64,000 nt of DNA, taken from Aradus depressus (lineage: Eukaryota > Arthropoda > Insecta > Hemiptera > Aradidae). A program made the position numbers and the translations under genes. Shown here piece after piece: positions 33,068 through 43,597 of this stretch. The notes below the pieces were generated by a model. The model was not told where the DNA came from. It saw only the letters and a list, made by a program, of their open reading frames with translations, and did not search any database. How positions within the stretch are numbered: position 1 is the stretch's first letter; every line of letters starts with the position of its first letter. The stretch spans positions 4,103,107 to 4,167,106 of the forward strand of contig OY759225.1 in the NCBI GenBank assembly GCA_963662175.1, given 5' to 3'.

Positions 33068-33343
33068 GATTTTCCAAGAGAACTCTCCGCACTTCAGAAA
33101 TCTTCTACGATTCTTGAGAGACTTAAAAATGTCTACGGAATTCTGAAATGTGTTGACCCAAGTATGTTGCTCGCTCCACCTTGGTGGTAGGTAGCGGTTT
33201 GCGATGATAGTGAGACGAGATGAGCTGGGCTGGCCTCTCTCTGATTGGAGGCTCTGGGCCTGCCCACCTCGCTCAATGTCTCCTGAGTTAGAAACGCTAA
33301 TGGCCATAGTAGCCGATGCGTTAGAAAAAAAAAAAAAAAAAAT

Positions 33344-33560
33344 CTTCCGATGTAATGAATGTATCGATACAACATTTAGTATGAGGAAACAGAAGCTATG
33401 TATGTCAAATATTGATTATTAGCCCAAAGGGTCGACTGGTTTTGAGGGGGGGGGGGGGCGCGAAAAGTTAATTGGTTAATTCGTTCCGGGGAAGTACATT
33501 GCCGGTGATCACAGCATGTCGTCCTTCGGAGGGGACGTTAAATGGATGCTCAGATCCCTA
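33344..33560 (+). repeat. Dispersed repeat resumes after LINE
   Basis: The unit ATGAATGTATCGATAC and the terminal TTCGTTCCGGGGAAGTACAT continue the sequence interrupted at 27,657. A G-run lies at about 33,447-33,457. A small SINE-like piece (GTCGTCCTTCGGAGGGGACG) lies at 33,508-33,556. Confidence 0.75.
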
Positions 33561-33589
33561 CGTGTACTGGTGTACTCACTGGAGCTAGC

Positions 33590-33830
33590 TAGAGCTATAC
33601 TGAGGTGAACTGTGAGCCAGTATCGACAGGAGGGCTGCTGGCTGCTGGCTGCTGGCAGAGACAGGTTGCCTTGGTGACATGGCCCCCTTGTCTTGCCGCC
33701 AGACAGCGCTGTCTGCCGCTCCGCCCCTCCGCCCCTCAGGCACGTGGGGGCCCCTCCAAGAGGTGGGGAGGGGGGTTCACCTAGCTCAGTCCTCGCCCTC
33801 CTCTCTCCTGGAGTGGCTAACTTTATTCCT
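33590..33830 (+). promoter_or_regulatory. GC-rich island, candidate promoter
   Basis: GC-rich DNA, unlike its AT-rich surroundings, contains a GCTGCTG triplet tract, the 16-bp palindrome CAGACAGCGCTGTCTG (33,700-33,715), two CCGCCCCTCC-type boxes and an E-box CACGTG (33,741-33,746). It lies about 150-390 bp upstream of a candidate start codon. No known repeat matches are visible. Confidence 0.4.
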
Positions 33831-33978
33831 CTTTTCATTTTTTTTTTTTTTGTTTTTAGTTATAGTTTTTTTCGGTTTTTGTGTGTTTCTCTTTGAAATT
33901 TCGAATGTCAATGTGTAGTGTGACTGTGTACAATACTTGGGAGGCAGCCTACGCAGACATGTGAGTCTTTTGTGGACT

Positions 33979-34018
33979 ATGCCCCGTCGGAAGCCCCAAG
34001 AGAATTCCCCAAACAAAA
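33979..34018 (+). CDS. Candidate first exon, NuRD-motif-like zinc-finger gene start
   Basis: ATG opens MPRRKPQENSPNK and runs into a strong splice donor, AAAA|GTAAGTTC, leaving phase 1. The peptide resembles the MSRRKQ or MPRRKQ N-terminus of SALL, BCL11, FOG, ZNF423 and teashirt family zinc-finger regulators, which is encoded by a separate first exon in several of them and recruits the NuRD corepressor. The upstream GC-rich island supports a promoter. No second exon was found in the remaining 30 kb. A 13-residue match can arise by chance. Confidence 0.4.
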
Positions 34019-34529
34019 GTAAGTTCATACAGAACTATATAAAATATTTCGCCTACTTCCCATTAATAATATTAGCTTACATTTCTTATATTAAAAAAAA
34101 AATACTTTAAAGAACTGAAGAAATACTGACCATAAGGTCATAGCAAAACAAGAAAACAAATGCTATTTGACGCTTTACTTGCTGATAACAACCATTGACA
34201 ACTTGTTGATAACATTTGTCACTGTTTATTCTCAGAGAATCTAAAATACTCAACTCATTGTCTTGATGAGGTAACAGTTACCTAACATGGAATCACACTA
34301 AATTATATTTGTAAATATTCTATACAAAACAGTTCAGTAACTTTAGAAAAATGGGTTGTTCTAAAGCCGCCTTTATTCTATTTTTTTGTTGTTGATAAGG
34401 TGGTTACGTGCACTGATAAGGTGAGACGGACACATTAGTCAACTAACTTATATCTCTGTCTCTCTGAAACAGATTCGACAGATTTAGTTGTAAATAAATA
34501 CGTGTCTTAGTCATCATACAAAAAAATCG

Positions 34530-35110
34530 TATTGATTTATTCGTTTCATCAATCGTTATTACATTTTTTGAATTGAAACCCTCCCCATTGATCCCCCATC
34601 CCTTTGGCAGATTTGACTGAAAATCAGTAAGTGTCGTCCTTAGAGGAATTTGAATGTACTCATGAAATTTTGTGTCAATACATTCATTACAACGGTAGTT
34701 ATTGGAATTTTTGTGTTAAGTCTCACCTATGATCCCTCTTTTCCCATTGGTCGATTTGGCTGAAAATTAGTAAGTGTCGTCCTTACAGGGCTTAGACTCT
34801 ACATATAAACTTTTGTGTCATTACATTCATTACAACGGCAGTTATTGAAGTTTTTGTGTTAAGTCTCACCCGTAATCCCTCTTTTCCCATAGGTCGATTT
34901 GACTGAAAATCAATAGGTGTCATCCTAAGGGGTCATTCATAAATTATATGAAATTTTGTGCCGATATATTTATTTTACCTGGAGTTATCTTAGTAGTTTT
35001 ATTCTTCCATTTTTGCCAACAGGTTATAAAAAATAAATGAAATTCCTTTAAAAACTTAACATCGAATTTCTGACTAACTATATAAATTTGTATAGCTGTG
35101 TAAGTTAAAA
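34530..35110 (+). repeat. Dispersed repeat, three 143-bp units in tandem
   Basis: The motif ATTTGRCTGAAAAT occurs at 34,611, 34,754 and 34,897, exactly 143 bp apart. Each unit has GTGTC.TTACATTCATTACA and TTTTTGTGTTAAGTC. The array ends in TGACTAACTATATAAATT. A 22-bp piece of another MITE's end (GGGGTCATTCATAAATTAT) lies at 34,928-34,946. Confidence 0.88.
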
Positions 35111-35643
35111 TATTCATTACGTAGGTACTGCAGTAAACAGTTAAAATTTCTGTATTTATGTTTAGATTCTCGTCACCTTCTCAAGGACGATATATCTGTT
35201 GGAATGTGTAGGAGTCTCGACTTCTGACGTCTGTACTCAAATTAGCGTTAAAATTTCGTTCCAAAAAACAAATTTTAGTAAACCTTTTCTATATTCATTA
35301 CACTTTTGCCTAAAGCTCTTGACTTCTACGCAATTTTCGACAATAATTTATTTCGTCCACTGCAAGACAGCTTTTGGTTGTTGTTGTGCCGAATTAGTTT
35401 ATGAGCTGAGAGATATCAGGATGATTATTCGCTCCTTCCGATTAGTTGATTAATAAATATGTCAATAATAATGATAAATCTATGTCAACTATTGACTATT
35501 ATTAAATGAGAAAAAAATTAATTTGAGAGGGAGAAAGAGGGGAAGTTATCTGTAAGGATGTAGTGGGTATAAGAAAATCAGGTTATATCAAGACTCTACC
35601 GGGGATTGAGGGAAACGAGGAGGTAGACTAGCCAAGGAAGGTT
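35111..35643. other. No gene seen
   Basis: It is AT-rich with one short ORF (35,199-35,453) lacking any recognised motif, and I do not support it as a gene. Confidence 0.5.
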
Positions 35644-35932
35644 CTCGCCTACTACCAGTTTTCTTTCGTCACTCTGGTGGACATGAGCCCGACTCTACTA
35701 TGGAAGTCCTAAATTTTGCCTACCCCAAATTTTTATTCACCTAGGGATCTTCATCAAGTACCTGACATCGTACAGGTTCGGAACCATCGCTTAAAGTCTC
35801 ATCCAGAAGGACGGCGTGTTTAAGTTCATTTTACCTCCCAGATGAAATAAACTAAGGGCCTCGGTCGGGTTTCGAACCCACGATCTTGAGCTCAGAAGAC
35901 AAGCACGCATACCACTAAGCTACCGGCGCACA
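35643..35932 (-). repeat. SINE, lacks 3' tail
   Basis: On the minus strand the head (TGCGCCGGTAGCTTAGTGGT, GGTTCGAAACCC) and body run to TAGTAGGCGAGAACC. The last segment is absent. Confidence 0.9.
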
Positions 35933-36720
35933 GTGGGCCAGATCCCGAATCTAGCGGGTCAAAAGTCCTTTGAATAAGTTACTGATAAATTATAATTTTT
36001 CAATCATTCAGAAGGGCATAAAAAGACAGAAAAATAACGAAAAACACTATGGTTTGTCAATTAGTTTTTTAATTATTATAATTAGAGCGACAAACCAAAA
36101 TCACTAACGGAATTGTTATCTTCACTGCTAATTTCTACCGAAATCGTTGTTGAAATTAAGAGTAACTGTCTTACTTTTTCACTTATACCACTTTTTTTTG
36201 GAAGGCAGTGGTCTGAGGGAGCCAATAAAAGGATCAGACAAAATGATCAAGTTGTTTAAAATGTTAGTGTTAGTAAAAAAATCGATCCATTTTTCTAGAA
36301 AAGTGTTCCCTCAATCTATTTATCTCCTTATGTTGGCTTTCTTGCCTCGCCCTCTGTTTGTATCTTACGATTTGATATCGTTTGATAATAATAAAATAAT
36401 CTATATACTATATAATTATTATTATTTGTTTGTGGTATAACAGAAATTTATATAACTATTATTATTGGTTGAGATGGATAGGACCAGTAGTGAGATGTGA
36501 AGCACGGTGATGACGCAGTGTTGGGGATGTCTGGACGGTGAAGGGGTAGCGGTGGGGGGGATCTCCAAGGAATGTGAGGGGTCTGTCATCTCGGCCTGAC
36601 TGAACACTGAACACTGTACACATACACAATCCTAGCAACACACTTTCTTAATCTCCTTACACAGAATATCAACTTACGTTTTCGCTCTTCCTTTGAAATC
36701 TATCGATGATAAATGATAAT
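35933..36720. other. No gene seen
   Basis: AT-rich with a somewhat GC-richer patch at about 36,475-36,610. Its short ORFs have no recognisable domain. I see no repeat family member. Confidence 0.5.
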
Positions 36721-37066
36721 AGGTTTAGGTTTAATGACTCATGCCCGGGATTTAACTATGAGTTCATATCGCCTACTACCAGAGCGCTCTTTCATCACTC
36801 TAGTGGACATGAGCCCGACTCTACTATGAAATTTTGCCTACCGTAAATTTTTATTCACCTAGGATAGGGGACTTTACCAAACCTGGTAAAGTCCCCTAAC
36901 ATCATACAGGCTCGGGACCATCGCTTAACGTCCCATCTGAAAGACGGTGTGCTTAAGTTTATTTCACCTCCCAGATAAAATAAAGTAAGGGCCTCGGCCG
37001 TGTTTTGAATCCACGATCTTGAGCTCAGAAGGCAAGCACGCATACCACTGAGCTACCGGCGCCCTC
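36721..37066 (-). repeat. SINE, full length
   Basis: Full layout on the minus strand from GAGGGCGCCGGTAGCTCAGT to a tail complementary to AGGTTTAGGTTTAATGACTC. A short inverted duplication (CTTTACCAAACCTGGTAAAG) lies inside it at about 36,872-36,891. Confidence 0.9.
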
Positions 37067-37680
37067 TAAATCATTTATTGTCTATATGTTGTGATAGTTT
37101 GAAAAAATTGTGTAAAATGAAATACATAATTAAAATAAAATTAAAATTAATAATAAATAATGAAGTTAATGAAATTTCCTGTAGAAATTATAGCTGGTAT
37201 TTTACTAAATTTTGATTTCTACAGTAATGAGGGCCCTAGAAGGGCCCTAAAAAATATCTAACTTGAAAAATTATACCTATCTTAAAAAATTTCAATTAAC
37301 AAACTTTTCAATTGGATTTCTTTTAAAACTAAAGAGATGCCATATTGTTTTTCTAAAGTTTGTAAAAATGTTAAATCTAATCCAAAGGTATAAATTATCT
37401 TATTAAGTTAACATGGAAAATGAATAGCATAGAATGAGAGAACACATATTTGAGTTTATTTACTTAAACCTAAATTATAAATAAAATCTGATAGCTATTT
37501 AGAGGAGTATAGTTTTCTGATATATTTGTCCCCTGTTGTTGTTCTGGTTGTTACTAACTTGTTGGGTGAGGTGAGGACAGGAGGGCGTTCTCTTCTGAAG
37601 AACAGGTTTAGAGGGGGGATGAATGGAGTTGACATCCCTGCAATACACACACACACACACACACATATATATGTATATAT
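37067..37680. other. AT-rich DNA with CA microsatellite
   Basis: There is no gene or family repeat except a (CA)n run followed by ATATATATGTATATATG at about 37,643-37,680. Confidence 0.55.
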
Positions 37681-37962
37681 GAATCACACCCCGAGGTCAT
37701 ATCGCCCACTGCCAAAGAGCTCTTTCGTCACTCTGGTGGACATGAGCCCGACTCTACTACGGGAGTCCTAAATTTTGCCCATCCTAAATTTTAATTCATC
37801 TAGGGCAGGCAGGGGTCTTTTGCGAGTACCAGACATCGTACAGGCTCGGGACCATCGGAAGGACAGCGTGTTTAATTTTATTTTTCTTCCCATATAAAAT
37901 AAACTAAGGGCCTCGGCCGGTTTTTCGATCTTCAACTTAGTAGCAAGCACTTATACCACTGA
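37681..37962 (-). repeat. SINE, left member of an inverted pair
   Basis: On the minus strand from a degenerate head (CTCAGTGGTATAAGTGCTTG) to the 3' body. It directly abuts a plus-strand copy, with no spacer. Confidence 0.87.
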
Positions 37963-38144
37963 GATGTCAGATACTCGTTAAAGACCCCCGCCCTAGGTGA
38001 ATAAAAATTTAGGGTATGCAACATTTAGGACTCCCCCAGTAGAGTCGGGCTCATGTCCACCACAGTGACGAAAGAGCGCTCTCGTAGTATGCGATATGAC
38101 CTCGTAATTAAAGCCTGGGCATGAATCATAAAACCTAACCTAAC
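37963..38144 (+). repeat. SINE 3' half, right member of an inverted pair
   Basis: It starts in mid-body (ATGTCAGATACTCGTTAAAG) and runs to the full tail CATAAAACCTAACCTAACC. It can fold back on the left copy with a loop of roughly 110 bp. Confidence 0.88.
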
Positions 38145-38448
38145 CTTGAAATATTTTCATTTCTTCTTTCTCTTTGAAAAATTTATTACGATTCACCGAC
38201 AACTTTTAAGTTCTTTGCAGTAAGACTTTTTTCCTTTAAAATTATTAAAAAATGTACGGATTTCCTCTTGAGCATCACGAAATAAAATGGTTAGTTGTTT
38301 CTTCCCGTGAAATTGTTGTGAATAGACGGTGTGAGGGTGACCAACAGACTGACCTGGTCCATTGTTAGACCTGGGTCACCTCTTCAACAGGGCTGGTTAC
38401 ATTTAAAGTAGAAGGGGGTGTACTATTGTGGTACTTGTACCTCACCCT

Positions 38449-38838
38449 AACTGGTCTAGTTCTAGCCCTAGATCTAGTTACAGTCGACTATTGTTAATTC
38501 GAACCTCGATAATACAAATTTCTTGATAACTCCAACTCGTCTAGTTCTAGCCCTAGATCTAGTTACAGTCGACTATTGTTAATTCGAACCTCGATAATAC
38601 AAATTTCTTAATAATTCTAACTGGTCTAGTTCTAGCCCTAGATCTAGTTACAGTCGACTCTTGTTAATTCGAACCTCGATAATACGAATTTCTTAATAAT
38701 TCTAACTCGTCTAGTTCTAGCCCTAGATCTAGTTACAATCGACTATTGTTAATTCGAATCTCGATAATACGAATTTCTTGATAATTCTAACTCGCCTAGT
38801 TTTAGCCCTAGGTCTAGTTACAGTCGACTATTGACTTC
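38449..38838 (+). repeat. 85-bp tandem repeat, ~4.6 copies
   Basis: TCTAGTTCTAGCCCTAG recurs at 38,455, 38,540, 38,625 and 38,710 and, diverged, at 38,795, exactly 85 bp apart. Each unit has CAGTCGACTATTGTTAATTC and GAACCTCGATAATACGAATT. The latter resembles the end of the MITE at 40,541 (GTCGAACCTCGATAAGTCGA). Confidence 0.93.
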
Positions 38839-39200
38839 AATCGATCTCGCGGAAAATTAATAGGTGTCATTCTTATGAAGTTTTGAATTTAAATATGAAA
38901 TTTTATGTCGATATATTCATTATTTAGATGTTATTGGCATTTTTTAATTGAATCGTCCTTATGAAGTTTTTGTGTTATGCCTCCCCCAAATTCTCCCTTA
39001 CCTTTGACGGATTTGATTGAAAATCAATATATGTTGTCTTTAGAGGGTTCTGGATAAATATATAAAATTACATGTCGATACCATTTATCCGGAGTTATCG
39101 TGTTAACAGACACACATTGACGCACAGACAGACAAAGAGACTCAATTTGATAAATTTTGGGGGGGGAGGGTGGGGGGTCCCTTTTCTGGGAATTTTAAAC
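38839..39200 (+). repeat. Dispersed 143-bp-unit repeat, partial
   Basis: It shows AAATTAATAGGTGTCATTC, TTTTTGTGTTATGCC and TGATTGAAAATCAATATATG, and ends in a G-rich tract near 39,160. Confidence 0.72.
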
Positions 39201-39740
39201 TTCTATTTCCAATGAAGCAGTACTGAATGTGAACTTTAAGGTAGCACGCAGCAAGATGTGAAACTCCTTTATACTAGTAGGCAGACGTAACTGGAGCCAT
39301 GGCGCCGTTCTGTCCATGTTTGTATCCTTCAACCCTCAGCCTCAACTCAGCTTGATAACCACCTCCCATCTACCTCACCCGACACAAACACTAGGGGGCG
39401 CCAAAAGTACACATACCACCCTGGGGGAAAATTTTTGAAAAAATAAAGTAACAATAATAATGTAAACAATAATAACAATAATGTGTTACTATAGACAGCT
39501 CAGTGATTCTAGTGCCAGACTAAAGAGAGCTCTCTCAGATATTAATACAATTTATTCTAGAGAGAGAAGGGTTGAATAATTGTGGGAAGCCATGCGTGGT
39601 TCCGTTCATATTTACATGGATGACGTAACTAAGTCTTAATGTGAATCCATCCTGGCATGCAGAAAACATGCCCTGCAGGCTGGCTCGTCTTGGCACAGAT
39701 GTGATGTCACCTCAGGGAGTTAGTTATTATACTTCAATAC
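39200..39740. other. Mostly non-repetitive DNA, no gene assigned
   Basis: The segment at 39,280-39,420 is GC-richer (CATGGCGCCGTTCTGTCCAT, then CTAGGGGGCGCC) and matches no repeat here. A regulatory role is possible but unsupported. Short ORFs lack motifs. Confidence 0.4.
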
Positions 39741-39742
39741 CC

Positions 39743-39945
39743 AGAAGGTCATATCGCCTACTACCAAAGCGCTCTTTCGTCACTCTGGTGGACATGAGAC
39801 TAATTTATAAATATTACCTACCCAGGTTTATTCACCTAAAGTGCTCGTTTTTTAACGAATAATTGACACCTTACAGTAACGTCCAAAGGACGGCGTGCTC
39901 AAGGTTTCCTTACCTTGCAGGTAATAAAACCTAAGGGCCTAGGCC
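39743..39945 (-). repeat. SINE, 3' two-thirds, degenerate
   Basis: On the minus strand the body segments GGCCTAGGCCCTTAGG through GAGCACGCCGTCC to ATGTCCACCAGAGTGACGAA are visible. The tRNA-like head is missing. Confidence 0.82.
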
Positions 39946-40249
39946 AAAGCCATTAGGTCTAAAACTCAATATTTGACCTACATAATGGCTTTTTATATTT
40001 TTTATACATCACATGATATTTTAAAATTAGTTGTTATGCGTTATAAATAATTTCGTGTATAGGATACGCCTATAAGTCAAGTGGTGTGTAAGAGAAATTT
40101 GGTGACGTAGGTCTGTTACTGGTCCAACAGGTTGTTAATGACTGAGTAGGTAATCATTTCATTCATGACGTGTTGATGGATTGTTATGGTCACGAAAACA
40201 CTATGACTCCCTCCCCTGGTATTTTGATGACCTGTCGTTGAATCACCGG

Positions 40250-41500
40250 CTATGTACTTACCCAGTGCAAATTAGACAACTAAGTTTCCACTCTCCCGCT
40301 AAAGTTTTGCTTTAAAATCGATAGGATGAAAACTTCTGAATCCTTATACATTTTTTGTCTACCATTAAATCGGCAGTTATCTATAATACTAGTGATAATA
40401 CAACTTGTCCTTTCCGCCCGAATTGGAAGTTATCGGTCTGAAGTTCGATGTCGAGTTTTCACAGGAATTCCATGTGTTCCGAATCCCTGATTCTGTAAGT
40501 CTGTGTGTATATGTGTCTGTGAACACAATAATTCCCGATACAGTAGAACCTCTTTAAGTCGAACCTCGATAAGTCGAAAACCTCCAAAACTCGAAAAAAA
40601 AGTTTTGTTCCTTTCCCTTCAAGCCCCAAAACCTCCATTACTCGAAATCTCAACCCTCTATTAGTCGAAATAATCAGTGAGTCCCTACAAGCCATTTTGG
40701 TACATATTTTCCCTCTATTACTCGAAAAAATAAATTGGACCTCTGTATCTCGAACATAGCAATGTTTTATTTTACAACCTTTACAACTCGATTATTTGAA
40801 ACTTATTACCTCTATAGCTCGAAGAAAAATAAGATACACCGACTTCAAGAATTTGCCGACTATGTATCACCACTGTTTCTTAGAAAACAATTTAGGAGTA
40901 TACAATAAATAGGATTACCAATTATCAAAGCAAAGAAAAATTACTGACTTTTTTTAATACCTACATATACTACGTATTTTTTATTTTAAGGATGTTTTGA
41001 AATAATGTTGATTTATAATAATTATAAATATGTTTGTTACCTCTGTAACTAGAATTTTCATTTATTTCACCTCTCTAACTCAAAATTAGTTAGAATGAAT
41101 CTTAACCTCTACAAGTCGAATCAAAAACCGCCTAAGTCGAAATCCTCCATAAGTCGAAAACTCTATAACTCGAATTTTTTGGCGTCTCCCTTGATGTTCG
41201 ACTTATAGAAGTTCTACTGTATAATGAATGTATCGACACGAAATTTTACATGTGTATTCAAAACCCTCTAAGGACGGCAACTATTGATTTTGAGCGGGAT
41301 TAAAGAGGGGGGGGGGGGCTTCAACACAAAATCTCTTAATAACTGTTGATGTAATTAATGGTATCGATATAACATTTTATATGTACAATTCCAGTGATTT
41401 TAAACCAAATTGGTCAAAGAGGTGAAGAGTTTAGAGGGAGAGTGAAAACTTACTTACTTGCAAATAATTTAAGCTGGAGAAGAACCTCCCCCCCCTCGCC
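40250..41500 (-). repeat. Dispersed 143-bp-unit repeat split by a MITE
   Basis: The left part runs from ACCGGCTATGTACTTACCCAG to AACACAATAATTCCCGATA. The right part resumes ATGAATGTATCGACACGAAA at 41,222 and continues to about 41,460. The break coincides with the CAGTAGAAC element. Confidence 0.8.
40541..41219. mobile_element. 679-bp pogo/Tigger-like MITE, TA target
   Basis: The left end is CAGTAGAACCTCTTTAAGTC and the right end is GACTTATAGAAGTTCTACTG, flanked by TA at 40,539-40,540 and 41,220-41,221. Unbroken copies of the host repeat read straight through this point. The interior repeats the motif CCTCTATNACTCGAA about a dozen times, both near the ends and in the middle. No transposase is encoded. 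Confidence 0.87.
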
Positions 41501-42180
41501 TACTACGAAAATAAAGAAAAATAAAAAATAAAATACTACGGATATATCGTAACGTGAGGTTTCCTGTCACTTACATAGAATAACAGTTCCCCAAATCACA
41601 GAGCTACTCGTATCAAGGTTCTCAGTTCTCACTTTCACTAAGATCACCCTTTTGTATACTTTCTCGTGATTAGTATCTAGTGAAAGTGTTCTCTCCGTTT
41701 CCTATTACATTATGTTTTTAGTTTGCATGTTCTTGTTCAGTTAACCGTTTGTCAATTGGAGTTGATGAATATCCAAAGAAAGCTTAAATGTCATAATTAG
41801 TCTTGAATTTGAGATGGACCTAGTATAACTAAGAAGGACCTAGTATATTCTAAAGAGATTTAATTTCTCCAGCTATGCTAAGTATAGGGGAAGGTATGTA
41901 ATCAGACAGGAAATTGAATGTTTAGTTTCACGGAAATTCCATGTTTTCCGTTCTCCTAATCCGAAAAATTAAAAAAAATATTACCTGTGTTTGTGTTATA
42001 ATTGTCGTTGTAATGAATGTATTATTCATACGTAAATTTAAAGCCCGAAAAGAACGACATCTATTAATTTTCAGCGGTTGATCGAAGGGAAGGGAGGAGT
42101 AGAAGGTGGTTCGGTTGGTATATAAGAAAGTCCTGTTTTGGTCATAACTCATATTTTTTTATTATTACAGTTGGCCTTAC
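41501..42180. other. No gene; dispersed repeat at 41,880-42,130
   Basis: The segment 41,500-41,880 shows no recognised feature. At 41,880-42,130 a diverged piece of the dispersed repeat is visible (GGGGAAGGTATGTAATCAG, TTGTAATGAATGTATTA, TCTATTAATTTTCAGC). Confidence 0.55.
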
Positions 42181-42309
42181 TTGGGACAATGTAAATCTTA
42201 AAAAACAGACTTGGTTGAGTTAATCTTCGGGAGGGTCTGCAACAAGTGGGCTGTAAGAAGTTCTCTTAACTCGTTTTCAAGTACATCTGCTGTCTCTCTT
42301 TGTAGCAGG

Positions 42310-42446
42310 GAGCCTATAGCTTGTAGCCTGGAGCCTATAGCTTGTAGCCTGGAGCCTATAGCGTGTAGCATGGAGCCTATAGCTTGTAGCCTGGAGCCTA
42401 TAGTTTGTAGCCTGGAGCCAATAGCTTGTAGCCTGGAGCCTATAGC
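42310..42446 (+). repeat. 21-bp tandem repeat, ~6.5 copies
   Basis: The unit is GAGCCTATAGCTTGTAGCCTG with few changes. As 21 is a multiple of three it reads as a repeated EPIACSL peptide inside a 91-residue ORF, but start, stop and flanks give no other sign of a gene. Confidence 0.92.
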
Positions 42447-43597
42447 TCTTTTTAAATATTTATGGTCATTATTTATGATTATTTAAATTTTTGGGCATAT
42501 ATATATATATTATGTACATGTAAGTAAATAAAAGTATCTCCTTTGCGCATCGATTTCAACGTTATTTCACATCTCCAGTCATCACCTCTCACTTCCGCAA
42601 TCCAACTTAGACTGGTCCACTCTATTAGAACAGCTAATCGTCGTCTTTCGTCTCCACTCATTGGTCCTTTTTAAAACAAAATGTGACTTCATATATTTAT
42701 TTACTTATTTAGTTACTTCATTTCTAACAGCTGTTTTGTTTTTATACCAATAAATATAATTAATTTTATATTTTTTATATATTATTAATAATTACAATGT
42801 GTGTAATTGTATACATTACACCCCCCATTCCCTTTGTCCGATTCCGCTGAAATTTAGTAGGTGACGTCCTTATAGGGCTTTGAATATAAATATGAAATTT
42901 TGTGTCAATACATTCATTACAACGGCAGTTATTAGAGTTTTAATGTTACGTTTCCCATATGCTGTAACATCCAAAGTTGTTCATCTAACCGAATGATATT
43001 TCTAATGTTCTGACTCCCGATGTGAGGATTTCTCTTCTTACTCTTCTAGTTATATAAAATGTCTGGAGATGTCGTCCCGCTCACGTGACGGGAGAGTGGA
43101 CACACCAAGGAGCCCCGGTCAGTACATGAGTCAGATATCACATTAGACATCCTCTGTCGAGGTCACCCATCTTCTGGGGGTCGGCAACCCGCAGCCTCTT
43201 TTGGGTCAACTTAAACTCCCGCATTCAGTTTGCGGATCTACCGTTTTGGAGGCACTTTTTTCTTTGAAAGAGGCCCCCTGCAAAAATTTAGGATGAGGTT
43301 AAGTAAAAAGTAAATCAATTTTTGAAAATATGTATTGGTTCTTATCTCTTATCGTAGTCTTTAATCGTGCAAAAATCTGATATCAAGTTTCCAACGAAAT
43401 TTCACGTTTTGAGATCCTCTGAATATGTGTCTGCGTGCGTGTGATTGGACATATAACTTTATAAGCAAACTATTGTAACATTGTACTTGAAACTTAAAAT
43501 GAAGATGTCTCACAGTTCTGATTTGAATTTGATCGAAATCGGAAGGAAATTGTGATTTTCGATTTTAAATACATTTAACAAGATACCGCTTATATTT
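42447..43597. other. No gene seen; one dispersed-repeat fragment
   Basis: At 42,820-42,960 lies one unit of the dispersed repeat (TTTTGTGTCAATACATTCAT). At 43,040-43,270 GC-richer DNA with GCTCACGTGACGGG and TCTTCTGGGGGTCGGCAACC matches no repeat here. Nothing else is recognised. Confidence 0.5.

Larger units (their letters stand above)
27658..33343 (+). mobile_element. I-group LINE, near full length, 11-bp TSD
   Basis: The element has a 5' UTR of about 540 bp (with CTGCTTGATCGTAAGAGGCG), an ORF1 with zinc knuckles, an overlapping ORF2 with endonuclease, RT and RNase H, a 3' UTR and a poly-A tail (about 33,325-33,342). CTTCCGATGTA occurs at 27,647-27,657 and 33,344-33,354. It landed inside the dispersed repeat, which resumes after it. 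The RNase H points to the I/LOA/R1 group rather than plain Jockey. Several stops and frameshifts make it inactive. Confidence 0.93.

Noticed and set aside
32756..33307. 183-residue minus-strand ORF
   Set aside because: It is antisense to the RNase H domain and 3' UTR of the I-group LINE and has no recognisable motif.
42211..42486. 91-residue ORF with EPIACSL repeats as a secreted repeat protein
   Set aside because: The repeat is a plain 21-bp minisatellite. There is no signal peptide, splice signals or flanking support.
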